Source: Halobellus ruber (GTDB lineage: Archaea; Halobacteriota; Halobacteria; Halobacteriales; Haloferacaceae). Taken from it: 64,000 nt of DNA. Every line of letters begins with the position of its first letter. The stretch's first letter is position 1. The notes under the pieces are model-generated. The model saw only the letters and a program-made list of their open reading frames with translations, did not search any database and was not told the origin of the DNA. Where the stretch lies: NCBI RefSeq assembly GCF_014212355.1, contig NZ_JACKXD010000002.1, positions 248,001 through 312,000 on the forward strand, given 5' to 3'. Below, piece by piece: positions 17,028-24,750 of this stretch. The position numbers and the translations under genes were made by a program.

Positions 17028-17660
17028 CTACGCGTCGAGTTCGTCAGCGAAGTCCGACGCGTCGTAGAGGTCGTGCGTCTCGATCATCCGATCGCGGATC
17101 GTTGCGAGGTCGCCCGGTTCGATGGGCGCGAAGAACTGTCGGTTGAGCGAGATGCTTTCGTCCTCGTCTAACTCTTCCGTCGGCACGTTCGAATCGTAAC
17201 AGTCGGGCGCAGAGACATCGTAGCCGTCGCCGAAACAGCACTCGAAGATATAGACCGCTCGCGCGACGTGATAACAGGACGTGGCCACCCGGACGGTCGA
17301 TTCGTCGGTACGACCCTCGATGGCCCGCCGTGAAAAGTACGCGTTGCCGATGGTATCCTTCCCACGCGGTTCGGTCAGTATGTTATTCGGGTCGACGCCG
17401 CGTTCGACCGCGTATTCCCGCATCACCGCGCTCTCTGTGGTCTCAACGTCCGGGTTTGTCTGTCCACCGGTCACGACGAGGGTTTCGGTATCGAGCTCCC
17501 GAAGGAGGTCGATCCCGAGCTTGACCCGTCCGCGGAGGTGTTCGTGGATATCCGACGACCTGAGTCGGTTACCCAGTACGACGACGACCATACCGAACAC
17601 TTCGTCATACCGTCTGAATATCGTTTCGAACGCGTCCTTCGGGCGGATCACCACGAGCAT
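17028..17660 (-). CDS. YdcF/ElyC-like DUF218 family protein
   Basis: Up to 210 residues. MVVVVLGNRL, VVTGGQTNPDVETTESAVMREYAVERGV and ILTEPRGKDTIGNA form the DUF218 pattern: a beta strand ending in a loop, the GG(Q) turn, an ExxxMxxYAxxxGV helix and the xExxSxxTxxNA block, here with KDTIGNA. Relatives include bacterial SanA/ElyC, linked to envelope synthesis. The biochemical role is unknown. The family core begins at an internal ATG (17591), so the true start may be there and the first 23 residues may not be translated. Confidence 0.65.
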   Translation of the reverse strand: MLVVIRPKDAFETIFRRYDEVFGMVVVVLGNRLRSSDIHEHLRGRVKLGIDLLRELDTETLVVTGGQTNPDVETTESAVMREYAVERGVDPNNILTEPRGKDTIGNAYFSRRAIEGRTDESTVRVATSCYHVARAVYIFECCFGDGYDVSAPDCYDSNVPTEELDEDESISLNRQFFAPIEPGDLATIRDRMIETHDLYDASDFADELDA

Positions 17661-17953
17661 CGTCCGCCGTTCCGCCTTGTGACGGCGTCACGGGCGGACT
17701 GCGGCGGGGAGATGGATACGCGGCCGAATCTTTCCCTCAAACATCGTCACTTATGATCTGTGATCGCGATCACGACGCGGAAAACGGAGTGGACTCGGCG
17801 GGAGTCACGCGAGCGACCGACGGGAGCGAGTGTGACACCGCCGAGGGAACGAGTCGAGCGCAGCGAGACGAGTGGACTCGGCGGGAGTGCCGTGAGCGGA
17901 GCGAGCGGCACGTCGACGAGTCCACGATTGAGCGAACGAAGTGAGTGAAGGAG
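17661..17953. repeat. Gene-free low-complexity stretch with two extra att-like 13-mers
   Basis: No gene is supported here. GAGCGAACG-type low-complexity DNA, common in haloarchaeal intergenic regions, carries TGGACTCGGCGGG at 17790-17802 and again at 17873-17885. These are the same 13 bases as the tRNA-Ala 3' end and the left attachment site at 17954, spaced about 82 bases apart. Short reading frames across it are artefacts of the repeat composition. Confidence 0.6.
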
Positions 17954-17966
17954 TGGACTCGGCGGG
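17954..17966. other. Left attachment site
   Basis: TGGACTCGGCGGG, identical to the 13 bases at 42691-42703 that form the 3' end of tRNA-Ala(GGC) on the minus strand. It lies 79 bases from the integrase stop codon, as expected for an att site next to its integrase gene. Confidence 0.75.
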
Positions 17967-18044
17967 GCTTTATCAATACGAGTGCCTGCCGAGGCTATGG
18001 TAGAAGCCGCACCGTTTCCGCGCAGAGTGGAGTGAATCATCCGA

Positions 18045-19118
18045 CTACATCCCCTCAATGAAGTCACGGCGAATCTGCATCTTTTCGCGCTCAGTACGCT
18101 CGTCGTAGTGCTGGTCGAGAATCTCCTTCGATACGTTCGATCGGTCTCCAACGACCTCTTCCGGTGTGCCCGTGCGCAAGTGTTGCGTGATCGATCCCCG
18201 GCGAATGTCGTGCGGGGAGTGAGACGATGGGCAACCAGCCCGCTGACTGTGTTGTCTCCACTCGCACGTATCCGGATCCTTATCGTGGGGACACTCACCA
18301 ATCTCGCACGGCTGCGTGAGACGGTAGACGGTCTCCCGAATCGACGGATCGCTGAGCCGTCCGTACTGGCTTGTAATAAGCGGATGTCGACCGTGATCGT
18401 CAGTCGACTCCTGACGATTGTGATCGATATAGTCCTGAATCACCTCACAGTAGTGTGGGCCCACCGCGATCGAACGCTCCGCAGCCTGCTTGTTTTTCAG
18501 TGGAGTATCAGACTCTGGTTGATGTCTTAGATCAAGGCACTGCTGATCCGGATCGAAATCCTCGACATCGAACGTTCGTAGGCTACCGAGGCGGATACCC
18601 GTATGCCAGAGGAGAGCTATGATAACGTGGTCTCGGCTCGCGTAGGCGAACCGTTCAAGATGATCTATGATCTCTTCGGCTCGGTCGGACTCTATTAGCA
18701 CATCGCGAGCTTCCTGCTCCGGATCGATCTCTGGGAGTTTGACGCGCTCCCTCAATCCGGGCTCAACTGCCTCGATAGACGCACAGAACTCGAGGAATAC
18801 CCGGAATGTTTGAAGCTCACCTTGGAGAGTAACCGGCTGGATGTCTTTACTCCTCCAAGTGCGGTAACGATGAAGATCTCTGCCAGTCAAGGAATTCATC
18901 TCCTCGATCTCGTGCTCGCTACAGAATTCGAGGAATCGTTTGAGACGGTATCCTTGGTTCTGATGTGACTTCTCCGAGAGGTCCGATTCTCGCTCGTCGA
19001 GGTACCACTCTACGGCCTCGGCAGGCGTCGTGGATTCGAGTTCCTCGCTCATAGGACCCCGCTGGTCCCGTCTGGCCACTCCCTCAAAGGTACTTCGCCG
19101 CATATCCGACTCAGTCAT
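18045..19118 (-). CDS. Tyrosine integrase of the island
   Basis: A 357-residue recombinase. An N-terminal SAM-like core-binding domain (about residues 30-125; TPAEAVEWYLDERESDLSEK) precedes the catalytic domain, with Arg176 (GIRLGSL), a lysine pair near 208-210, His303 and Arg306 (SPHDIRRGS), and the nucleophile Tyr338 (DQHYDE). Between 271 and 296 a cysteine-rich insert (CEIGECPHDKDPDTC and a later C) could bind zinc; haloarchaeal integrases of this type often have it. Its ATG overlaps the stop of the upstream 91-aa gene by four bases. It should recombine the tRNA-Ala att sites. Confidence 0.9.
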   Translation of the reverse strand: MTESDMRRSTFEGVARRDQRGPMSEELESTTPAEAVEWYLDERESDLSEKSHQNQGYRLKRFLEFCSEHEIEEMNSLTGRDLHRYRTWRSKDIQPVTLQGELQTFRVFLEFCASIEAVEPGLRERVKLPEIDPEQEARDVLIESDRAEEIIDHLERFAYASRDHVIIALLWHTGIRLGSLRTFDVEDFDPDQQCLDLRHQPESDTPLKNKQAAERSIAVGPHYCEVIQDYIDHNRQESTDDHGRHPLITSQYGRLSDPSIRETVYRLTQPCEIGECPHDKDPDTCEWRQHSQRAGCPSSHSPHDIRRGSITQHLRTGTPEEVVGDRSNVSKEILDQHYDERTEREKMQIRRDFIEGM

Positions 19119-19390
19119 TTCTCTTCGTTCTCTAGAGCTGTAAGGACTGAGACAGCCGGCATAAGATACTCCTTATTTAATTCCCTTATTGTATTGATTT
19201 GTGTCGAAGTAATCGGTTTACAAACCTCTCCCGATTCGTTTTTTCGATTCTCTTGGATCTCTGCGATTATATTGAGGACCTCTTCCGTAGTCTCTACAGC
19301 CGACCAATAGAGGTCTGCCTGAGACTCATCAAGATTAGTGGGTAGTTCATACTCAATTCCGACATCATCGTTGTTGGTCTTGTCTTGCAT
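19115..19390 (-). CDS. Small acidic protein coupled to the integrase, unknown
   Basis: 91 residues, largely helical and acidic (MQDKTNNDDVGIEYELPTNL; SQADLYWSAVETTEEVLNII). It ends in an ATGA overlap with the integrase start, so both should be translated together. Its AT-rich codons match the orphan genes to its right rather than the chromosome. A regulator or directionality factor for the integrase would fit the position, but no motif supports this. Confidence 0.6.
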   Translation of the reverse strand: MQDKTNNDDVGIEYELPTNLDESQADLYWSAVETTEEVLNIIAEIQENRKNESGEVCKPITSTQINTIRELNKEYLMPAVSVLTALENEEK

Positions 19391-19849
19391 TCAGATCGAA
19401 TAGCCAGTTGGTTGACTAATCCGATCAGACCGAATGGATTGGTAGGCGAGATCCGACGAAAGTGCCGGAACAGTTTTTACTCTCGCTGAATGAGTGTACG
19501 GTACAGGATCTGATCCATCTGGTCCGATCCATTGCTTCACACGCCGGCAACCGGTATCCTTGGCCGGGATGGTTGCTGGCGTGGAGTAATTCTGTTCCAT
19601 AGTATCGTCTCTATTCCGTGCTCTCGACTCGATTGTCTGGTTCATACTGCGCTGCCATCTTTTGGAGTAGCGAATCATACGATTCACCGCCCCGCTTCTG
19701 AGCTTTCACGAGTTGGCGCGTTGCGCGGGAGCACGGAATCCGCGACTCAGTTGCCTTCGTCATCTCCTGTCCAATTACCAGCACTCATCATATCGGTAAA
19801 ACTATTTCGGGCTAGAAGAATGTATATTTTAGGCGGAAACCGACGAACT
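19391..19849. other. 459-base stretch without a convincing gene
   Basis: A minus-strand reading frame of 98 codons ends directly before the 91-aa gene, but its composition (basic, low in helix/strand pattern) is not convincing. The rest is AT-rich intergenic DNA carrying the promoter of the gene at 19850. Confidence 0.4.
19823..19831 (+). promoter_or_regulatory. TATA box before the 257-aa orphan gene
   Basis: TATATTTTA lies 19-27 bases before the ATG at 19850, which fits a leaderless archaeal transcript and helps fix that start. Confidence 0.55.
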
Positions 19850-20623
19850 ATGACTGACAATATGCACCCAGACGCTGAGAGATTACAGGAAGAATTCCGT
19901 GAATTGATGAACAGAAACCCAGAGATAGGATCAATGACTCTTGTGAAAGAACTGCCTGAGCGCCCCCGGGGCATTCTTTCAACTGCTGACCGTGAGTATC
20001 TAGTAGGTCAGAGAGAGTACGAGCATCCCCAATCGGAAGCGAATCGAAAGCAAGACATCCGAAAGCGTACAGTTAATGCAATTTTGGACTTCGCTCTGCT
20101 TGCAGAGCACTTACCTGATGAGGAACGAGAAAAAGCGTTCAACGAGTTATATTCCGAGAATAAACTCCCAGATCCAGCTTCTTTTATTATCTCATTTCTT
20201 TATCGCGGTTTAGACGGAGATTTGGAAAGGTTAGAGAGCATAGTTGAAGAAGGAATTTATATCGGTGCAAACTTCAAAAAGGTTGGTCGTTGGTCAGGAG
20301 AAATAGCTGAAATAAATACCTCAATTGATGTTGAGCAGCGACCCGATCGTAGCGAGGTAATCAAAAAATTTGAGCAGGGTGATGCTGACCAACTTACACC
20401 TGTAGAAATCGGGGTTCTAGTCCGAACTGGACAATTAGATGAAGATGATCTGAGAGATTTAGAACGCACCGTGATGCCGCGGCCCATTGGGACTGAAGAA
20501 CTTCTTGAAGATCTGGATGACGAGGATGAAGAACTTGTTCGAAGTGGGGATGCTGAGATTGTTTCAGATTCAGATATGACTGAATCTACGTCTGATGAAA
20601 AAAATCCGGAAGGCTCCAAATAG
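19850..20623 (+). CDS. Orphan 257-residue protein, AT-rich
   Basis: The protein starts MTDNMHPDAERLQEEFREL; the TATA box just upstream supports this ATG over an upstream-extended frame beginning at 19532. It is soluble and mostly helical: an N-terminal charged helix, a middle domain with ASFIISFLYRGLDGDLERLE, and a very acidic C-terminal tail rich in Asp, Glu and Ser (EDLDDEDEELVRSGDAE). No family was recognised. The codons are A/T-ending and far poorer in GC than the chromosome, a sign of different origin. Confidence 0.65.
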   Translation: MTDNMHPDAERLQEEFRELMNRNPEIGSMTLVKELPERPRGILSTADREYLVGQREYEHPQSEANRKQDIRKRTVNAILDFALLAEHLPDEEREKAFNELYSENKLPDPASFIISFLYRGLDGDLERLESIVEEGIYIGANFKKVGRWSGEIAEINTSIDVEQRPDRSEVIKKFEQGDADQLTPVEIGVLVRTGQLDEDDLRDLERTVMPRPIGTEELLEDLDDEDEELVRSGDAEIVSDSDMTESTSDEKNPEGSK

Positions 20624-20907
20624 TCATTCGCCTGTTCCCTGATTACGAATTCAGCACGGAAGTTCCGATTAGAATACCAGTACCGCCGGAAGTAGTTTAC
20701 ATTTGGAAGGTTTGCCTCCGTTATCTGGTTTTGACTCGGGTCCTGAGCGATTTCGGTTCGGGTACGGGAAGTATCTATGGTACCCTCAGCATCCCTTTGT
20801 CTATCTGTGGGAGCACTCTCACGATACCCGTGTTGACTAACTCCGCGAGTGGTTGGTGCCCAATTTTAAGACCGGAAATTGAAGACGTTCTCCCGGGATA
20901 CGTTGGT

Positions 20908-21210
20908 ATGGCGCTCCCGAGAGATACCGAACTACGTATCCACGGACACCTCTATGAAATCGGTGAGGCCAATGACGAGGTAATCGGTGACCGGCAAGGC
21001 TTCCCTCCGGCAATCAGGGGATACGAAAACACACTGCTGAGCGTCGGCGAGTGCGCGACGATAGAGGAAGTGGATATGGTGGCCGAGGAAATCAAGTCTC
21101 AAATCCAGGAAACACATCAAAGGCCACGAAACCGTAGTCTACGACGTACTGCACGGTCTGTGGTTTCTCGTGCGGGATATCCGGCAGACGAGTTCCTTAA
21201 TACCGCATAA
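20908..21210 (+). CDS. Possible small protein of about 100 residues
   Basis: The frame is open from 20731, but the first 59 codons are weak; the protein-like part begins near MALPRDTELRIHGHLYEIGE. It continues with helices (ATIEEVDMVAEEIKSQIQE) and ends in a basic stretch. Nothing was recognised. It may be a real small gene or the tail of a decayed one. The upstream DNA shows no clear promoter at the right distance. Confidence 0.35.
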   Translation: MALPRDTELRIHGHLYEIGEANDEVIGDRQGFPPAIRGYENTLLSVGECATIEEVDMVAEEIKSQIQETHQRPRNRSLRRTARSVVSRAGYPADEFLNTA

Positions 21211-21615
21211 TTCAGCTTGGTTGATAGTCTGAACTGTTTCTACTGGGTAGCTTGAATACTGAGATGACTAATTTCGTCTCTTGTTGAGTCGTCGTAGAAC
21301 CACGTATGTCACAACTGGCTGGGGGCGATGTGATCTGTGACCTCTTCTTGATCGCGGACCTACTCAAAACACCATCGCCCCCGTGCTGATTGACGCTGTC
21401 GCCCACCGTACGACGGACGACGATATTGAGATGGACATCAAATCGGCACAGGGTCGCCGGCCTCGCCGCAGCGCTCACATATGCGGTATCCCGGGGAGGC
21501 CGATCATAACGGAGACCGTTCGAATTGAAAATTCTGGGTAGCACAATGATTAAAGTAGCTCACTCTTCGATTTGGTAGTAGATCGAGTCGTGTACGTGAA
21601 ACTGCGGGGGTATCG
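21211..21615. other. 405-base gene-free stretch
   Basis: No frame with convincing protein character was found on either strand. The GC content is higher than in the flanking orphan genes, so it could be the debris of an older insertion, but no terminal repeats or transposase fragments were recognised. Confidence 0.4.
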
Positions 21616-22221
21616 ATGGTAGGCGACCCTCTTGTAGCACACCCGGAGGATCATAACTATGATCTTCTCCATATGCCGGACCATCGACAGCCGCAGGACG
21701 CCCCCGAATGTATTTATTATGCACTCTGGATGACCATCCAGTACGTGGCGAACGAGTATCCTGATACAAACGTGCGTGAGCAAACATCCGCGTTGAAACT
21801 CGATACGGTTGCTCACTATATCGAGGTCGGGCAGAACGGCTGGGAGAACGTTGGCCAGGAGCCACTCACTCAAATCGCCTCTGAGGTCGGAAGCGTCGAT
21901 CTGAATCTGGCATACCGCTACAATGGGCTTCCTCAGAGTATCGACGAGTTTACACAGGAAGGTTTGGACGAACTGCTCCCGTCTATTGTTTGGATTGATC
22001 GATTGCTATTGGATCAAGGTGAACGAGGGAAAGGCCCGCTACACGCGGCGGTTGTTTGTGGCGTCGGCGATGATCAGATAACGGTTAAGGACCCTCTCGT
22101 AGAAGGAACTACAACGCTGGAAATAGACAACTTAGATGAAGCGTGGGACCCAGAGTATAACACAGCCATAGAAGTGAAATTACGGGACGGACTGGAACCA
22201 ACCCGGAGGGACGAACTATGA
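21616..22221 (+). CDS. C39/papain-like cysteine peptidase homologue
   Basis: A 201-residue protein. Cys32 begins a helix (APECIYYALWMTIQYVANEY) as in the C39 family, where the cysteine follows a short polar turn. His143 (GPLHAAVVCGVGDD) and Asp159 (ITVKDPLVEG) reproduce the family's H-(hydrophobic)n and V-x-DP pattern. These three would be the catalytic triad. No membrane helix or signal is seen, so it should act in the cytosol unless docked by the downstream membrane protein. The next gene overlaps its stop by four bases (ATGA). The fold is inferred from motif spacing only. Confidence 0.6.
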   Translation: MVGDPLVAHPEDHNYDLLHMPDHRQPQDAPECIYYALWMTIQYVANEYPDTNVREQTSALKLDTVAHYIEVGQNGWENVGQEPLTQIASEVGSVDLNLAYRYNGLPQSIDEFTQEGLDELLPSIVWIDRLLLDQGERGKGPLHAAVVCGVGDDQITVKDPLVEGTTTLEIDNLDEAWDPEYNTAIEVKLRDGLEPTRRDEL

Positions 22222-23255
22222 GCACCCAGGAAGACACGAGCGTGGACACGAGCGAGGCCCGCCGTTTGGCGATGGAAGCCATCCGCTTCGAGCTGGGTAC
22301 GTACCTCCGGTTGGACGATGGCGAGTTCGATGAGGGCGACCTCGAATACACGTTCCGGATTATCCTGCGATCGCCGAAGCTGATCCTCGACGCAGACAAA
22401 GAGAACGCGGTCGATCTGCGGTTCCTAGATCCGATTGAGGTTGGGGAAGTCACAGTTGACGCCCAAAGTAAGAACGTTGACTACCCGACGTCGCGGCAAG
22501 TGAAGAAGGAACTTGAAAAATACGAGGAGGAGCTAAATGCCGCGATTCAAAAGGCGCTCGTCCGAGCGTCAGGCAGTAACCTCTCTCACTTGCCATTCCC
22601 CGAAAACCAGTATGCCCCGCTCCAGGACATCCTCTCTGAGGTCATCTTGAACGGAAAAATAGCGACTGATGACCTAGAAATGATGGATAGCTACGAGGAC
22701 GGGGAGAAGTATATGAAGTACATCGATAGCCTCGTCGAACTTGACCTGCTTAAGCGAGGCGATGATGTCTTCCAGAGTGGTGACATCCTCAACACGATCC
22801 AAGAGAAAGACAAGTTCGAAGGCCACGAACTGGAAACTCATCAAGACGAGCTGAACGCCGCTCTTGGCCGATACTTCGAGCACAACGTTGGGGAGTTCAA
22901 GATGATTAAGCGGACGCTGGGGCCGTATCTGGCCATCGCTGGCTTCTACTACCGGCGAGCGCTCGAACTGGACGAGCTCCCGATAATCAAAGAGCAAGAA
23001 CTCCGAGACGGGATTAAGGCCGAATACAGCGGCCGAGAACGCCAAAAGAAGCTGTTCAAGATGTCCCGATATCTTGTTCAGCTCGAAGACGTTGGTGTCC
23101 TTGAGTCGGTATATCAGGGTGGGGAGCGGTACTGGGCTGGTGACGATAACACTTTCCAGCGCTTGCGGGATACTGCGGATCAGTTTGGCCCGGTGACGGA
23201 ACTGTTCAGTCCATCTATCTTCGAGCAGCAGACGCTCGGTGGGATGTCGGACTGA
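22218..23255 (+). CDS. Unknown 345-residue protein in the peptidase-like operon
   Basis: The start overlaps the peptidase-like gene by four bases. The protein is soluble and alpha-helical, with an acidic beginning (MSTQEDTSVDTSEARRLAME). The second half resembles tandem winged-helix-like segments (KIATDDLEMMDSYEDGEKYM; LFKMSRYLVQLEDVGVLE), suggesting nucleic-acid or protein binding, but this is a visual impression. No known family was recognised. GC is higher than in the neighbouring orphans. Confidence 0.6.
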   Translation: MSTQEDTSVDTSEARRLAMEAIRFELGTYLRLDDGEFDEGDLEYTFRIILRSPKLILDADKENAVDLRFLDPIEVGEVTVDAQSKNVDYPTSRQVKKELEKYEEELNAAIQKALVRASGSNLSHLPFPENQYAPLQDILSEVILNGKIATDDLEMMDSYEDGEKYMKYIDSLVELDLLKRGDDVFQSGDILNTIQEKDKFEGHELETHQDELNAALGRYFEHNVGEFKMIKRTLGPYLAIAGFYYRRALELDELPIIKEQELRDGIKAEYSGRERQKKLFKMSRYLVQLEDVGVLESVYQGGERYWAGDDNTFQRLRDTADQFGPVTELFSPSIFEQQTLGGMSD

Positions 23256-23262
23256 CGGACTG

Positions 23263-23706
23263 ATGCTGAGCCCTCTGGTATGGGTCGGGGTAGCTGTCTT
23301 TGGGCTCGCACTGTCGTTTGATGTCTGGACTGAGTGGCTCGGTCCTCGTCTGTTGTCTCGTTCGTGGTTCCCTGGTGAACCTAATCTCCCTCCTGTCGCT
23401 GGTGACGCCGATAAACCCACGGAAAAGAATTACCGACACGTAGTCTTGGCAGGCTATTTTACTGGTGGCGCAGTCCTGATCATCGGATTGTTGGATGCGT
23501 CGCCAATCCAACCGGCTTGCTTACCGTACGCAGATTTCGTCAAAGCGTACGGCATCGGTGCCCTATCGTTGACGACCGGGTTCCTGTGGTTCTCTGAGGG
23601 ACAAAACGTCGTTATTCCGTATCACAAGGGTGTCCGGTATACAATCGGGGTTGTAACGGTACTCGTCCCGTTGTATATGGCCGCTTGCGGTCGAGGCGTT
23701 CTGTGA
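23263..23706 (+). CDS. Four-helix membrane protein of the peptidase-like operon
   Basis: 147 residues from ATG (MLSPLVWVGVAVFGLALSFD), seven bases after the upstream stop. Four hydrophobic helices are visible at about residues 4-20, 61-78, 91-109 and 124-142, with an ordered loop WLGPRLLSRSWFPGEPNLPP between the first two. No signal or catalytic motif is seen. Tight spacing says it works with the peptidase-like and 345-aa proteins, perhaps as membrane anchor or effector. Confidence 0.6.
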   Translation: MLSPLVWVGVAVFGLALSFDVWTEWLGPRLLSRSWFPGEPNLPPVAGDADKPTEKNYRHVVLAGYFTGGAVLIIGLLDASPIQPACLPYADFVKAYGIGALSLTTGFLWFSEGQNVVIPYHKGVRYTIGVVTVLVPLYMAACGRGVL

Positions 23707-23810
23707 CCCAGCCGCGGTCATCCTAAGTCGATCGCGTCGGTTTGGATGGTGGCTTTAGTCCCCGCCTCGAGTTTGTCCAACAGTCGCTCGCGTTCGTCGT
23801 TCTTAGATTA

Positions 23811-23827
23811 AAAAAAGGCGCCGGGGG
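23811..23827 (-). terminator. Probable terminator after the RelE-like gene
   Basis: On the minus strand the RelE stop is followed by a GGCGCC palindrome and then seven T residues. Archaeal termination occurs at such oligo-T tracts. The distance from the stop codon is under 20 bases. Confidence 0.5.
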
Positions 23828-23831
23828 GTAC

Positions 23832-24104
23832 CTACGTGTACAGGTTCTCCCGGCGCCCAATATTATAAATACGTATTATACCCCGTTCTTCGTCGATGTC
23901 CACAAACACTCGGAGGTCGCCAGCGCCGAATCGCCCCTCCCCCTCAAAATGACAGGATGTCGGCTTGAAATCCCAGTCAGTCGGATGCCGATAGTCGCAG
24001 GTAGCGATACGAGTTAATTTTTCTTTTATTCGCTCCTGATCCCTTGTTTCGAGCCGGTTCAGCGCTTGTTCGCCGCTGCCTGTGAATATGAGTTCGTAGT
24101 TCAT
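23832..24104 (-). CDS. RelE/ParE-superfamily toxin-like protein
   Basis: 90 residues with the RelE order of elements: MNYELIFTGSGEQALNRLET (strand then helix), KEKLTRIATCDYRHPTDW, a basic turn, then three strands in DLRVFVDIDEERGIIRIYNI and a terminal RRENLYT. In the family the C-terminal strand and basic residues act on ribosome-bound mRNA. No canonical RelB/Phd antitoxin precedes it; the gene 15 bases upstream encodes a glycine-zipper zinc protein. A short frame fragment after the terminator (minus strand, about 23720-23810) might be antitoxin debris. Toxin family fairly sure; activity unknown. Confidence 0.7.
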   Translation of the reverse strand: MNYELIFTGSGEQALNRLETRDQERIKEKLTRIATCDYRHPTDWDFKPTSCHFEGEGRFGAGDLRVFVDIDEERGIIRIYNIGRRENLYT

Positions 24105-24119
24105 AACTGGTGTTGGTAA

Positions 24120-24422
24120 TTAAATATCGAGTTTTTCACCGCAATTGGGGCACTGGCGGCCATCGACGTGGTCGCCTATGATGTACCCGGCTAGTCCTCC
24201 AATAAGCAGACCCCCAACACCAAACGGTACCGTGGCCGCCATTGCCCCAATACTGCCGGCAATCCCATTCGTGGCGCCTGCCACGAGCCCTCCGGCTCCC
24301 CCACTAACTCCTCCAGCGGAGGAGAGAGTAATCCGTCCTGAAGCGGTTTCGTGGGCCTCGATCAGATCGCCACAATTGTGACACTGTACCAACGCCGTCT
24401 CGTTCTCGTCCATATTAGCCAT
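24120..24422 (-). CDS. Glycine-zipper membrane protein with split zinc knuckles
   Basis: 100 residues from ATG (MANMDENETALVQ). A CHNC knuckle (residues 15-18) comes first, then a long glycine/alanine membrane segment with GxxxG repeats (GGVSGGAGGLVAG through GGLLIGGLAGYIIGDH), and a CPNC knuckle near the C-terminus. The two halves of a zinc ribbon thus flank a membrane hairpin, so both ends must be on the same side to share one zinc ion. It ends 15 bases before the RelE-like gene and is probably co-transcribed with it. Function unknown. Confidence 0.65.
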   Translation of the reverse strand: MANMDENETALVQCHNCGDLIEAHETASGRITLSSAGGVSGGAGGLVAGATNGIAGSIGAMAATVPFGVGGLLIGGLAGYIIGDHVDGRQCPNCGEKLDI

Positions 24423-24750
24423 AATCAAGCCACCTCTGAACACAGGAGACAGCCGTCTCGGATGACGACCTCATTGGTTGCTCCGTGATCAGCACGCACA
24501 CGGGAGCGACGTGGATGACTGGTGCTCATACAGGCTCCTGTTATTAAAGCGTCCGACGGAAGAGCTCCTGTGCCATCCCCGGTAGTCGGTTTTGCCATCA
24601 TCCTTTGCTGTCTATCACTGCATCATTTCCCAGTACATTTAAAATCTTGGAATATCGCTGTTTGTATAATAAAATCGACTATGAGCGTCTTTAAAGCCAT
24701 TTTTGTCTATATTAGAAACGTTCATAAGGCCTCAGAGTGCCTTATGATAT
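24423..24750. promoter_or_regulatory. 328-base divergent regulatory gap with inverted repeat
   Basis: There is no gene. It separates the minus-strand glycine-zipper gene from the plus-strand 480-aa gene. The 3' part is very AT-rich. CATAAGGC at 24723-24730 and GCCTTATG at 24739-24746 form a perfect 8-base inverted repeat with an 8-base spacer, ending four bases before the ATG at 24751. It could be an operator or a small hairpin over the start codon. Confidence 0.5.

Noticed and set aside
17753-17948. Two overlapping 60-codon frames rich in Arg, Ser and Gly
   Set aside because: They come from GAGCGAACG-like low-complexity DNA and the att-like 13-mers; no start signal or family.
19391-19687. 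98-codon minus-strand frame directly before the 91-aa gene
   Set aside because: Stop-to-start contact is suggestive, but composition is irregular and no promoter or SD is visible; kept only as part of a gene-poor stretch.
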